A DNA stretch of 64,000 bases, from assembly GCA_963740525.1 (NCBI GenBank), contig CAVUEG010000001.1:186001-250000 (forward strand). Reading direction: 5' to 3'. Of this stretch, positions 8,698-17,497 are shown piece by piece. This DNA comes from CAVUEG01 sp963740525. Lineage in GTDB: Bacteria; Actinomycetota; Actinomycetes; Propionibacteriales; Nocardioidaceae. Every line of letters starts with the position of its first letter. Within the stretch, counting starts at the first letter, position 1. The notes beneath the pieces were generated by a model. The model searched no databases and was not told the origin of the DNA. It was given only the letters and a program-made list of their open reading frames with translations. Made by a program: the position numbers and the translations under genes.

Positions 8698-9153
8698 TCA
8701 TCGCGTACTCGCCTCCGGGCCGCTGGCGGGCAGGTCGTACGCCGGGATCCGCTGACGGACATGGACGACGACCTGGGTCACCAGCCACGTGATCGTGCAG
8801 ACGATGAGCGTTCCGGCCAGCCATCGAGAGTCGATGCTGCGGTCCAGCGCGCCGCTGCGGCGCAGGCCCGCGAAGACCAGCCCGATGAGGGCGACCTGAA
8901 GCGTATAGGTGAGCAGGGCCACCATCAGCGAGGCAGCGGGAAGCACTCGGGCCACGAGCTCGAGGACGAAGGCACCGAGCGCGAAGAAGGCGCCGGCCAT
9001 GACCAGACCGATGGCTGCGCCCGCGGCCCCGGACGACCCGGTCGCCAGTGCCGCGACACCCACCATGACGGCGCCGGCCAGGACCGTGACTGCGAGCGAC
9101 ACCACGGTCGGCATGCCTGTACGGCGGCTGTCCCGGGGCGTCTCGGTCGTCAT
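8698..9153 (-). CDS. ATP synthase-associated membrane protein, AtpI-like
   Basis: A 151-residue protein with four predicted transmembrane helices (about residues 17-37, 41-67, 75-98 and 112-132). Position between the wecA-like gene and the AtpZ-like gene matches mycobacterial Rv1303, annotated as the AtpI-type assembly factor. Sequence identity to E. coli AtpI is not evident by eye, so the name rests on position and topology. It is the first gene after a likely promoter and may be the first gene of the atp transcript. Confidence 0.7.
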   Translation of the reverse strand: MTTETPRDSRRTGMPTVVSLAVTVLAGAVMVGVAALATGSSGAAGAAIGLVMAGAFFALGAFVLELVARVLPAASLMVALLTYTLQVALIGLVFAGLRRSGALDRSIDSRWLAGTLIVCTITWLVTQVVVHVRQRIPAYDLPASGPEASTR

Positions 9154-9236
9154 CGCGGCGGCCGTTCTGTCGTCGTACAGGGCAGGAACTGCGGGTCCTC
9201 AGCGGCGGTGGAGACCGCCGTTTCGGACGCTTGTGA

Positions 9237-9267
9237 AAAGTAGCACAAAGTCCGGGACGGGTGCCAA
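9237..9267 (-). promoter_or_regulatory. Candidate promoter of the atp operon
   Basis: On the minus strand a TTGGCA (-35-like, 9267-9262) and a TACTTT (-10-like, 9242-9237) are separated by 19 bases in an unusually AT-rich patch for this genome. The -10 lies inside an inverted repeat, TTGTG-N8-CACAA (9231-9248), a possible operator. A GC-rich hairpin with 7-base arms (9203-9220) sits in the presumed 5' leader. Sequence elements are seen; promoter function is inferred. Confidence 0.45.
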
Positions 9268-9275
9268 CCGGGCAC

Positions 9276-10403
9276 TCAGCCCGGAGACCCCGGACGCTGG
9301 ATCCGGGGCACCACGAACGTCAGTCCGGCCGTGACCGCAACCCACACGCCGAGGATCAGCCAGGTCGTGCGCCCGGCGTAGAGGCTCACCATCGCTCCCC
9401 CGAAGGCCACCAGGCCGGCCCACAGCCACATGATCACCACCGCGCGGCGGTGCGAGTGGCCGATCTCGAGCATCCGGTGGTGCAGATGCTCCTTGTCGGG
9501 CTGGTAGAACGCCTGGCCACGACGGGTCCGCCGGATGATTGCGAGCACCAGGTCGAGGAACGGGATCACCAGGATCGAGATCGGCAGCACGATCGGCAGC
9601 AGCGTCAGCAGCAGGCTGGCCTGGGAGCCGTCGACACCTCGGCTGACGTCGACACTGGCGAACTGCCCGGTGAGGGTCATCGCGGAGCCCGAGAGCACGA
9701 GCCCCAGCAGCATCGACCCGGAGTCCCCCATGAACATCCGCGCCGGGAAGAAGTTGTGCGGCAGGAACCCCACGCACGCCCCGCCGAGCAGCGAGCACAG
9801 CAGTGCCGCCGTGATCGCGAGCGTCTCGCCGTTGGCATCGGCCAGCTGGTAGGAGAACGCGAAGAAGGCCGTCGCGCCGATCCCGACCACGCCCGCGGCA
9901 AGCCCGTCGAGCCCGTCCACGAAGTTCACCGCGTTCACCGACGCGACGACGACGAGGATGCTGATCAGGACCGCCTGGCCCTCGTCGAGGGTGAACTGGC
10001 CACCCCCGGGCAGCTGCAGGCTGTAGTAGCGCACCCCGAAGAGCACCAGCACGCCCGCTGCCAGCACCTGGCCGCCCAGCTTGGTGAGTGCGTCGAGCTC
10101 GATCAGGTCGTCGAGAACGCCGAGTCCGCAGATGAGCGCTCCGGCGATGAGCACGACGCCCGCGTCGGGAAAGACGTTGTCGTTGGCACCTGAGAGGAAC
10201 GGGAGGTGCTGGGCGACGACGTACGCCGCACCCATGCCACCGAGCATCGCGATCCCGCCGAAGTACGGGATCGGCACGGCGTGGACGTCGCGGTCACGGA
10301 CCTGGGCCACGGCCCCGGTGCGCAGTGCCGTCTCGCGGGCGAAGACCCCCAGGAGGTAGGTCACCGCGGCGGCCACGAGGAAGACCAGCAGGTACTCGCG
10401 CAC
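9276..10403 (-). CDS. Polyprenyl-phosphate GlcNAc-1-phosphate transferase, MraY/WecA family
   Basis: A 375-residue polytopic membrane protein of the MraY/WecA family, which transfers a sugar-1-phosphate from a UDP-sugar to polyprenyl phosphate. It has DDLIELD (98-104), the NFVDGLDGLAAG loop (160-171), MGDSGS (225-230) and an HLHHRM motif in the last cytoplasmic loop, the HxHH feature that separates WecA-type enzymes from MraY. In mycobacteria the gene at this position (Rv1302) starts the arabinogalactan linker. Starts with GTG, 4 bases from the sua5 stop. Confidence 0.93.
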   Translation of the reverse strand: MREYLLVFLVAAAVTYLLGVFARETALRTGAVAQVRDRDVHAVPIPYFGGIAMLGGMGAAYVVAQHLPFLSGANDNVFPDAGVVLIAGALICGLGVLDDLIELDALTKLGGQVLAAGVLVLFGVRYYSLQLPGGGQFTLDEGQAVLISILVVVASVNAVNFVDGLDGLAAGVVGIGATAFFAFSYQLADANGETLAITAALLCSLLGGACVGFLPHNFFPARMFMGDSGSMLLGLVLSGSAMTLTGQFASVDVSRGVDGSQASLLLTLLPIVLPISILVIPFLDLVLAIIRRTRRGQAFYQPDKEHLHHRMLEIGHSHRRAVVIMWLWAGLVAFGGAMVSLYAGRTTWLILGVWVAVTAGLTFVVPRIQRPGSPG

Positions 10404-10407
10404 CCGC

Positions 10408-11088
10408 TCAGCCCTCGTCCTCGCCCTGGTCCTCGTCCTGGTCGCGGAACCGCACGCCGAGCGGGGAGATCACCTCGTCGAGAGCCTCGAGGCCAAGGGC
10501 ACCCAGACGGAGGAGTCGCGGGGCGGCCCCGGTCGCGTCGACCATCGTGGAGGGGACCGGGCCCGGGGTCGGGCCGTGATCGAGCAGGACCGCGATCGAC
10601 TCCCCCAGCATCGTCTCGGCCTGGTCGGCATCTGTGGCCGCGGGCTGGCCCGTCGTGTTGGCACTGGAGACCGCGAGCGGACCGGTGCGGCCGAGCAGCT
10701 CAAGGGCGATCTCGTGGTCGGGCATCCGCACCGCCACGGTTCCGCGGGTGTCCCCGAGGTCCCAGTGCAGAGACGACTGCTGTCGAAGCACCAGGGTCAG
10801 CGGTCCGGGCCAGAACCGCTCGACCAGTGCCCTGGCCCACTCGGGGACATCGGTGGCCAAGGCGTCGAGGGTGCTCGTAGCACTGACGAGCACGGGCGGC
10901 GGCATGTTCCGGCCGCGACCCTTGGCCTCGAGCAGGGCGCGCACGGCCCCAGGGTCGAACGCGTCGGCGGCGATTCCGTAGACGGTGTCGGTGGGCAGCA
11001 CCACGAGCTCACCACGCTGGATCGCGGCCGCAGCGTCTGCGATCGCGCGCTCGAGCTGCTCGGGGTCCGTGGTCGGGTATCGGAGCAC
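10408..11088 (-). CDS. L-threonylcarbamoyladenylate synthase (Sua5/YwlC/YrdC)
   Basis: A 226-residue YrdC-fold protein that makes threonylcarbamoyl-AMP from Thr, bicarbonate and ATP for the t6A37 modification of ANN-decoding tRNAs. Typical segments are GELVVLPTDTVYGIA (about residues 27-41), KGRGRNMP with the conserved Lys/Arg cluster, and the SSANTTGQPA motif. It lacks the C-terminal Sua5 domain, and so resembles the short YrdC form with an acidic tail. It starts 4 bases after prmC, the same adjacency as in mycobacteria. Confidence 0.93.
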   Translation of the reverse strand: MLRYPTTDPEQLERAIADAAAAIQRGELVVLPTDTVYGIAADAFDPGAVRALLEAKGRGRNMPPPVLVSATSTLDALATDVPEWARALVERFWPGPLTLVLRQQSSLHWDLGDTRGTVAVRMPDHEIALELLGRTGPLAVSSANTTGQPAATDADQAETMLGESIAVLLDHGPTPGPVPSTMVDATGAAPRLLRLGALGLEALDEVISPLGVRFRDQDEDQGEDEG

Positions 11089-11092
11089 GCCC

Positions 11093-11947
11093 TCATCCTC
11101 GCAGCCGGGCGGTCACGAAACGAGCGCGCCCTGCCAGGTCGTCGTGATCGGCGATCTCCAGCCAGCGCCCGGTCCCCTGGAACACCGCCGGTGCGGCCTC
11201 CCCCTGGACGTCCGCGTGCTCGGCGCCCACGAGGCCGCCCGGGCGCAGCAGCCGGGCGGCGACACGCTCCAGCACCCGGAAGGCGTCAAGTCCGTCGACC
11301 CCTGACCACAAGGCCAGCGCCGGGTCGTGCTCCCGCGCTTCGGCGGCCACCGACTCCCAGGCCTCGAGCGGGATGTACGGCGGGTTGCACAGCACCACGT
11401 CCACCGTCCCGTCGAGCTCTCCGAAGGCGTCGGCCATGTCGCCCTGGCGAAGGTCCACACCCGAGCCGGCCAGGTTGCGCGCCGCCCACTCGCAGGCGGG
11501 TCCGTCGAGCTCGACTGCGCTCACGTGGGCCTCGGGGACCTCCCGGGCCACCGAGAGCGCGATCGGCCCCGACCCGGTGCAGAGGTCGACCACCACCGGA
11601 GAGCGGCCCTCGGCCAGCACCTCCCGGGCCCGGTCGATGCCCCAGCCCGCCAGCAGCTCGGTCTCGGGGCGGGGCACGAAGACCCCCGGCCCGACGGCCA
11701 GGTCGACGTACCTGAAGGCGGCGGATCCGGTCAGGTGCTGCAGCGGCTCTCGGGAGGCCCGGCGCACGACGAGGCCCCGGAACTCCCGCTCGTGGTCCGC
11801 TCCCACGTCGTCGACCAGCACCAGTGCACCGCGGGTGGTCGCGAGGACGAAGGCGAGCAGCTCGGCTGCGTCGTGCTCCGGACTCGGGACACCCGCTGCA
11901 CGGAGCGTGTCGGCGGCTGTTGCGACGAGGGCCCGGGCCTCAGCCAC
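11093..11947 (-). CDS. prmC: Release factor glutamine methyltransferase
   Basis: A 284-residue SAM-dependent methyltransferase that methylates the Gln of the GGQ motif in release factors. SAM motif I is DLCTGSGPIA at about residues 121-130 and the catalytic NPPY tetrad is at 188-191. The start is GTG, overlapping the prfA stop by 8 bases, so the enzyme is translated directly with its substrate RF1. Confidence 0.96.
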   Translation of the reverse strand: MAEARALVATAADTLRAAGVPSPEHDAAELLAFVLATTRGALVLVDDVGADHEREFRGLVVRRASREPLQHLTGSAAFRYVDLAVGPGVFVPRPETELLAGWGIDRAREVLAEGRSPVVVDLCTGSGPIALSVAREVPEAHVSAVELDGPACEWAARNLAGSGVDLRQGDMADAFGELDGTVDVVLCNPPYIPLEAWESVAAEAREHDPALALWSGVDGLDAFRVLERVAARLLRPGGLVGAEHADVQGEAAPAVFQGTGRWLEIADHDDLAGRARFVTARLRG

Positions 11948-13031
11948 CGTGCTCCTCGAGAGCCTCCAGCCGAGCCGTCAGGTCCGCGTCGACGCATGAG
12001 GCGATCATGGCCTCGAGGTCACCATCGAGGACCTGGTCGAGGTTGTAGGCCTTGTAGCCGGTGCGGTGGTCCGAGATCCGGTTCTCGGGGAAGTTGTAGG
12101 TGCGGATCCGCTCCGACCTGTCCACCGTCCGCACCTGGAGCTTGCGCGCGTCGGAGGCCTCGGCGTCGGCCTCGTCCTGCGCGGCCACGAGCAGCCGGGC
12201 CCGCAGGATGCGCATCGCCTGCTCGCGGTTCTGGAGCTGGCTCTTCTCGTTCTGGCAGCTGACCACGATGCCCGTGGGCAGGTGGGTGATCCGGACGGCG
12301 GAGTCGGTGGTGTTCACGCTCTGGCCGCCCGGCCCCGAGGAGCGGAAGACATCGATCCGGATGTCCTTCTCCTCGATGGTGACGTCGACCTGCTCGGCCT
12401 CGGGCATCACGAGGACGCCGGCGGCCGAGGTGTGGACCCGTCCCTGGCTCTCGGTGACGGGCACCCGCTGGACGCGGTGCACCCCGCCCTCGAACTTCAG
12501 CACGGCGTACGGCGCGTCACCGGGTGCAGCAGCGCGACGGGCCTTCACCGCCAGCGTGACCGACTTGTAGCCTCCGAGGTCCGACTCGTTCGCGTCGAGG
12601 ATCTCGGTCTTCCAGCCCCGGCGCTCGGCGAAGCGGGTGTACATCCGCAGCAGGTCGCCCGCGAACAGCGCGGACTCCTCCCCGCCCTCTCCCGACTTGA
12701 CCTCGAGCAGGGCGTCCTTGGAGTCGGCGGGCTCGCGGGGCACCAGCAGGTGGCGAAGCCGCTCCTCGGCGGCGAGGCGCCGCTCGGAGAGCACCTCCGC
12801 CTCCTCGGCGAAGGACGAGTCGCCGGGGTCCTCGGCGGACAGCTCGCGGGCGGCCCCGATGTCGTCGCCGAGCTGCTGCCAGTCGTGGTACGTGCGAAGG
12901 ATCGCGGTGAGCTCGGCGTACCGCTGGTTGAGGCGCTTGGCCAGACCTTGGTCGGCGTGGATCGTGGGGTCGGCCAGGCGCTTCTCCAGGGCGGCGTGCT
13001 CCTCGACCAGCCCCTCGACTGCCTCGAACAC
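11940..13031 (-). CDS. prfA: Peptide chain release factor 1
   Basis: A 363-residue class I release factor for UAA and UAG. The codon-recognition PxT motif lies at about residues 181-183 (VPVTESQGR) and the GGQ motif, methylated by PrmC, at 235-237. GTG at 13031 is chosen because it is preceded by GGAGG and gives normal length; the open frame runs about 90 codons further upstream but that part does not resemble RF1. Confidence 0.96.
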   Translation of the reverse strand: MFEAVEGLVEEHAALEKRLADPTIHADQGLAKRLNQRYAELTAILRTYHDWQQLGDDIGAARELSAEDPGDSSFAEEAEVLSERRLAAEERLRHLLVPREPADSKDALLEVKSGEGGEESALFAGDLLRMYTRFAERRGWKTEILDANESDLGGYKSVTLAVKARRAAAPGDAPYAVLKFEGGVHRVQRVPVTESQGRVHTSAAGVLVMPEAEQVDVTIEEKDIRIDVFRSSGPGGQSVNTTDSAVRITHLPTGIVVSCQNEKSQLQNREQAMRILRARLLVAAQDEADAEASDARKLQVRTVDRSERIRTYNFPENRISDHRTGYKAYNLDQVLDGDLEAMIASCVDADLTARLEALEEHGG

Positions 13032-13122
13032 CAGACCTCCAAAGATGGGCGGAACCACGCAGACGACCAAGCGCCGGCCCGCACACGTCGACAGGGACGC
13101 GGGGACCGGCGCTGGGAAGACG

Positions 13123-13359
13123 CTACTTCTTGTCGGCGTCCTTCTTGGCGACGTCCTTCTTGGCGTAGCGGGCCTCGAAGCGGGCGACGCGGCCGCCGGT
13201 GTCGAGGATCTTCTGCTTGCCGGTGTAGAACGGGTGGCAGTTCGAGCACACGTCGGCATGCATGGTGCCGCTCGTGGACGTGCTGCGGGTGGTGAACGAG
13301 TTGCCACAGGTACAGGTCACGGCGGTGTCCGTGTACGCGGGGTGGATGTCCTTCTTCAT
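13123..13359 (-). CDS. rpmE: 50S ribosomal protein bL31, zinc-binding type
   Basis: A 78-residue bL31. It is the C+ form: Cys16, Cys18, Cys38 and Cys41 form the zinc site (TCTC and CSNC). FYTGKQKILDTGGRVARFEARY is the family core. The Lys/Asp-rich tail is somewhat extended. In mycobacteria rpmE follows rho directly; here a four-gene signalling/glycosyltransferase cluster separates them. Confidence 0.96.
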   Translation of the reverse strand: MKKDIHPAYTDTAVTCTCGNSFTTRSTSTSGTMHADVCSNCHPFYTGKQKILDTGGRVARFEARYAKKDVAKKDADKK

Positions 13360-13390
13360 GGTGTCCTCTCGAGGGTTCGGTCGCCGGGTC

Positions 13391-13407
13391 GTCCGACGTC
13401 GTCGGAC
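13391..13407. promoter_or_regulatory. Palindrome upstream of rpmE
   Basis: A perfect inverted repeat, GTCCGACG-T-CGTCGGAC, 32 bases upstream of the rpmE start and downstream of the histidine kinase stop. It could be a hairpin or an operator. It does not resemble the AT-rich Zur box. Function unknown. Confidence 0.4.
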
Positions 13408-13455
13408 GTGAACCGGAACCAGCCGCCAAGTGTGCCAAATGATGGGCCTGCGGCG

Positions 13456-14988
13456 CTAATCGCCGCCTGAGGACCCAACGGCGCGCAGCTCGGGTTCATT
13501 CCGCAGCGGCAGCCGGATCCGGACAGTGGTGCCCTGCCCCTCGACCGACTCGATCCGCATGCTGCCGCCGTGGTGGTCCAGGATCGTCTGCACGATGCGC
13601 AGCCCCAGGCCGGTGCCGGCGATCTGGCCCTCGACGGCGTTCGACGCCCGGAAGAAGCGGTTGCCGAGGCCCGGCAGGTCCGTGGCCGGGATCCCGATCC
13701 CTTCGTCGACCACCTCCAGCGTGGTGTCGTCGCCGTCCGGGGCCACCGCGATCCGGACCGTTCCCCCGGCGCCACTGAACTTGACCGCGTTGGAGGCGAC
13801 GTTGAGCAATGCCCGGTGCAGCTGGCTCGGGTCGGCCAGCACGGGCTGCGGCTCGTCGGGGGTGCTGGCCTCCAGCCTGACCTCTCTGCCTGCTGCAGCG
13901 AAGCGGAGATCGCTCATGACGTCCCTGACGATCTGCCGCAGGTCGACGGTCTGGAACTCGGTCTCACGGTTCTCGGCCTGGGACAGGGTCAGCAGGTCCT
14001 CGATCAGCTCCCGGAGGCGGACCACGTTGCGCTTGGTGACCGCCAGCATGTTGTCCTGCTGCCCCGAGAAGGTGTCCTCGAACTCCTCCTCGAAGAGCTC
14101 GATGTAGCCATTGATGATCGTCAGCGGGGTGCGCAGCTCATGAGAGACGTTCGAGACGAAGTCCGCCTTGGCGGTGTCGACCTCACGCAGCCTTTGCACG
14201 ATCTGGGCCTCCATGGCCCGGGATCGCTGGCTCTCGTCGGCCAGCTCGTTGAGCGACAGTGCCACTCGACGCACCTCGCGAGGGCCGGTGACCGGCGCGC
14301 GAGCGGAGTCGTCTCCCCCAGCCAGCCGGTTCACCGTGTTCTCGAGCTCACGCAGCGGGCGCCGCACCTGTTCGATCACCCACCGGCCCACCAGCAGGCC
14401 CAGCACCATGGCCGCCAACGAGGCCACCCCGATCAGGCCCACCGTCCATGCCAGCCGATGCTGCGCGTTGAGGCGGGCGGCATTGGCCTCGTGGGTCAGA
14501 TACAGGCCGATCCGGGAGTTGACCCGACGGAAGTCGTCGAAGATCTCCTGCCCCCGGGCGAACACGCGTGGGCGGAACGTGCCGCGGCCGGCGTTCGCGA
14601 TCCGGACCTCGCCGTACTTGGCGAACCAGCTCTCGGTCAGCTGCTGCTGCCGGCGTACGAGCGCCGGAAGCGTGGGATGGCTGCCCACCAGCGCACTCAG
14701 CGCCTGCTCGTGGACGGGCAGCCTGCGGCGGGCGTTGTGGTACGGGCCGAGCGCAGCCGGGTTGCCCGACCCCGCGAAACCCCGCACTCCGGTCTCGGCG
14801 TCCGTCATGTCCTGGAGCACCGCGCTGTTCGCAGTGACTGCCGGTCCCAGGTCCTGGCTGAGGTAGTCAACGGCCCGGGTGGTCGAGAGCACGCCGATCA
14901 CGCCTGTCGCGCCCACGAGAATGATCGTGATCGCGGAGCCGGCGAGCAGGGCGTAGAGGAGCCGGCGGACCGAGTAGACCGGGGTCAC
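13456..14988 (-). CDS. Sensor histidine kinase with CHASE3-like sensor and HAMP domain
   Basis: A 510-residue membrane kinase. TM1 spans about residues 10-33, then an extracytoplasmic helical domain of about 145 residues with the CHASE3-like DAETGVRGF segment (63-71), TM2 (about 181-202), HAMP (about 203-255), HisKA with SHELRTP (phospho-acceptor His283), and HATPase_c with N box (about 396-405), G1 DEGIGIP (418-424) and G2 GTGLGL (448-453). It starts at GTG overlapping the glycosyltransferase stop by four bases (GTGA). The linked response regulator is three genes upstream in the same operon. The likely signal is envelope-related; unknown. Confidence 0.9.
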   Translation of the reverse strand: MTPVYSVRRLLYALLAGSAITIILVGATGVIGVLSTTRAVDYLSQDLGPAVTANSAVLQDMTDAETGVRGFAGSGNPAALGPYHNARRRLPVHEQALSALVGSHPTLPALVRRQQQLTESWFAKYGEVRIANAGRGTFRPRVFARGQEIFDDFRRVNSRIGLYLTHEANAARLNAQHRLAWTVGLIGVASLAAMVLGLLVGRWVIEQVRRPLRELENTVNRLAGGDDSARAPVTGPREVRRVALSLNELADESQRSRAMEAQIVQRLREVDTAKADFVSNVSHELRTPLTIINGYIELFEEEFEDTFSGQQDNMLAVTKRNVVRLRELIEDLLTLSQAENRETEFQTVDLRQIVRDVMSDLRFAAAGREVRLEASTPDEPQPVLADPSQLHRALLNVASNAVKFSGAGGTVRIAVAPDGDDTTLEVVDEGIGIPATDLPGLGNRFFRASNAVEGQIAGTGLGLRIVQTILDHHGGSMRIESVEGQGTTVRIRLPLRNEPELRAVGSSGGD

Positions 14989-16436
14989 GGCGCGTTGAAC
15001 CCCCTTCTCTCCATGTCCCCCCAGTCGCGATGCGACCTACGCAATGCTGCCACTGTTCCGGTGACACACCACCAGGCGTTGAGCTGCCGGTAGCCGAAGC
15101 TCTCCTCCACCGCTGCCCACACGGCCCCGAGCAGGTCCCGAGAGCCGCGGTAGCGCCGGTAGGAGACCTCCTCGGCGAGCAGGGCGACCAACGACATGAA
15201 CACGGCATACACCACGGACGTGCTGAACAACAGCAGGACGAGCCGAGGATCGACGAGCGAGGTCTGCGTCACCCCGACCTCGTGGAGCCCAAGCGCCACG
15301 AGAACGATCAGGAAGTACGCCGCTCCCAGCAGCTCGAAGAACGGGGCCAGCAGCTCGAAGATCAAGAACCACGGCATCGCGACCAGGCCGACGACGCCGT
15401 ATCGGGGACGCAGCATCATCCGCCAGTGCCGCATGAAGATCTCGGTGGCTCCCCGGTGCCAGCGGCGTCGCTGACGACGCAGCACCCGTAGCTCCTCGGG
15501 CGCCTGGGTCCAGGCCACCGGTTCCGAGACGAATACCACCCGCCCGTCGAGGGCGTTGTCCCCGATCCATCGATGGAGTCGCACCACGAGCTCGGCGTCC
15601 TCGCCCTCACAGTCGGTGGCCAGACCACCGAGGGAGAACAGGACGTCTCGGCGGAACATCCCGAAGGCACCGGAGATCACGAGCAACCCACCCGCGGCCG
15701 ACCAGCCGGCGCGGCCGATCATGAACGCACGCAGGTACTCCACCACCTGGATCCGCCCCAGCCAGCCACGAGGCATGCCCAGGGCGACCACCCGGCCGTC
15801 ACGGATCGTCGACCCGTTGGCCACCCGCACCACGCCACCCGTGGCAAGCACGCGCTGCGGGTCGTCGGCGAACGGCCGAGCCACGTGCATGAGGGCATCC
15901 GGGTCGAGGATCGAGTCCGCGTCGACCATGCAGACCAGCTCCTTCTTGGCCGCGTTGATGCCCACGTTCAAGGAGTCCGCCTTGCCACCGTTGGACTTGC
16001 AGACCAGCGCGAGGTTCATCGGCCCCTGACGGCTGACCATGGTCCGCAGGATCTCACTGTCGCTGTGGATGGCGCGCGACAGCACCAGCGGCACGTCGAC
16101 CATGTCGAAGGTGGTGGTCAGCAGCTCGACCGTGCCGTCGGTCGACCCGTCGTCGACGACGACGACCTCGAAGTCCGGATAGCGCAGCGCGAGCATGGCC
16201 TGCACGGCCTGCACGATGGTGGCACCCTCGTTGAAGGCTGGAATCACGATGGAGACACCACGTGCCAGGGGATCACCGAAGCTCTCGTCGTACGCCGAGA
16301 ACTCGACCCGACGCCGGTAGTTCGCGAACTCGTACAGTGCCAAGACGGTCAGCAGCAGGAAGCTGGTGTTGAGCAGCACGCTGTAGCCGACGAAGAACCA
16401 GCCAGCGCTCTGGGCGACCGCGGTGAGGGTGCTCAT
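14985..16436 (-). CDS. Membrane-bound processive glycosyltransferase, family 2
   Basis: A 483-residue protein with an N-terminal transmembrane helix (about 15-37), a cytoplasmic GT-A domain and four or more C-terminal helices. All processive GT2 motifs are present: DDGSTDGT (Asp95/96), DAD (172-174), ED (269-270) and QRRRW (302-306), as in cellulose, hyaluronan and poly-GlcNAc synthases. It probably polymerises and exports a sugar polymer; the substrate cannot be read from sequence. No partner typical of Bcs, Ica or Pga systems is nearby. Instead it overlaps a HEAT-repeat gene (ATGA) and a histidine kinase gene (GTGA). Confidence 0.9.
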   Translation of the reverse strand: MSTLTAVAQSAGWFFVGYSVLLNTSFLLLTVLALYEFANYRRRVEFSAYDESFGDPLARGVSIVIPAFNEGATIVQAVQAMLALRYPDFEVVVVDDGSTDGTVELLTTTFDMVDVPLVLSRAIHSDSEILRTMVSRQGPMNLALVCKSNGGKADSLNVGINAAKKELVCMVDADSILDPDALMHVARPFADDPQRVLATGGVVRVANGSTIRDGRVVALGMPRGWLGRIQVVEYLRAFMIGRAGWSAAGGLLVISGAFGMFRRDVLFSLGGLATDCEGEDAELVVRLHRWIGDNALDGRVVFVSEPVAWTQAPEELRVLRRQRRRWHRGATEIFMRHWRMMLRPRYGVVGLVAMPWFLIFELLAPFFELLGAAYFLIVLVALGLHEVGVTQTSLVDPRLVLLLFSTSVVYAVFMSLVALLAEEVSYRRYRGSRDLLGAVWAAVEESFGYRQLNAWWCVTGTVAALRRSHRDWGDMERRGFNAP

Positions 16437-17497
16437 GCGCCCGCCTTGAGCTCCAGCAGGGCCAGTGCCTCCCGGGCATACTCCGACTGGTGCTCGGTGA
16501 GCACCGAGACACCGGCCTCGTCGAGGCGAAGAAGAGAGGTCGCGGCGATCCTGGCCAGGTCGTGGTTGCCGCTGTCCAGCACAGCACCCAAGGCGCGAGC
16601 GCCCTTGCTCGACCCGATCTCTCCGAGCGCCTCGGCGGCCGCGATCTGCACCGAGGGAACGACGGAGGCCAGCGCGTTGATCAGCGGATCGACCGACTCG
16701 GGCGTCCCGATCCGACCCAGGGCCCTCGCGGCCGCGGCCTGGAGCCGAGGTGCGCCGTCCTCGATCGCCTGCCGGAGCAGGTCGACGCCGTCCACGTCAC
16801 CGATCAGTCCGAGCCCTACGGCCGCGAGGTCGGCGTGCCGTCCGGCACCTGAGGAGCGGTGGAGCGCACGGTCGAGCTCGGTGCGGAGCGTCGGTGCGGC
16901 CGGTCGACCGATGCGGTCGAGCGCGAAGACCAGGTCAGTGGAGAGGCGAGGCTCCTCGCCAGTGACCTGGAGAAGGGGGGCGACCGCCGAGGCGTCGCCG
17001 ATGCTGCCGAGTGAGCGCACCGCCACCCGGCGCACCAGGAAGCTGCGGTCGTCGAGCATCGGGAGCAGGATCGGGACCGAGCCGTGTTGGCTCAGCGCAC
17101 CCAGCTCGTGTGCTCCACGGCACCGGCGGACCAGTGACCAGGTGCTGGTCTTGGCAACCGCACGTGCAGAAGCGCCCTTGTCCAGCAGGACGGCGACGAG
17201 CGCGATCCTGGACTCACCCTTGATCTTGGGCAACATGTCGAAGGCCTGGGCCTCGGCCCGTTCCCAGGCACGCCCCGTACGACGCGACAGAGCCGCCCGT
17301 GCCTCGGCGGCCTCCTGTGGCTCGCCCATCAGAGCGGCGAAGAGGAGGTCCCGCACGGCCACCTGGCGACGGGTACGGCGGCGCTCGAGCAGACCCGCGC
17401 TGGCACGGAGCATCACCAGCGTGAGACAGACGAGAAGGGTCAGAAGGACGACGACGAGCAGGAAGAGAGGTGCATACGAGAGGACCTCAGCCCTCAC
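16433..17497 (-). CDS. Membrane-anchored HEAT-repeat protein
   Basis: A 354-residue protein with one N-terminal transmembrane helix (about 8-30), then a basic linker and a helical-repeat domain. HEAT-like repeats are clear from about residue 140 onward: successive units such as VRRVAVRSLGSIGD, RLQAAAARALGRIG and VQIAAAEALGEIG, each with the conserved Ala-Leu-Gly-x-Ile-Gly turn. HEAT domains are protein-binding scaffolds. Gene overlaps on both sides (GTGA with the response regulator, ATGA with the glycosyltransferase) suggest that it couples signalling to the synthase at the membrane. Starts at GTG. Confidence 0.85.
   Translation of the reverse strand: MRAEVLSYAPLFLLVVVLLTLLVCLTLVMLRASAGLLERRRTRRQVAVRDLLFAALMGEPQEAAEARAALSRRTGRAWERAEAQAFDMLPKIKGESRIALVAVLLDKGASARAVAKTSTWSLVRRCRGAHELGALSQHGSVPILLPMLDDRSFLVRRVAVRSLGSIGDASAVAPLLQVTGEEPRLSTDLVFALDRIGRPAAPTLRTELDRALHRSSGAGRHADLAAVGLGLIGDVDGVDLLRQAIEDGAPRLQAAAARALGRIGTPESVDPLINALASVVPSVQIAAAEALGEIGSSKGARALGAVLDSGNHDLARIAATSLLRLDEAGVSVLTEHQSEYAREALALLELKAGA

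Noticed and set aside
11940..13307. 455-residue RF1 with a long N-terminal extension
   Set aside because: The extra 92 residues are unlike RF1; GTG 13031 with GGAGG gives normal size.
13360..13455. Zur box for rpmE
   Set aside because: The palindrome is GC-rich and rpmE is the zinc-containing form, which Zur does not usually repress.
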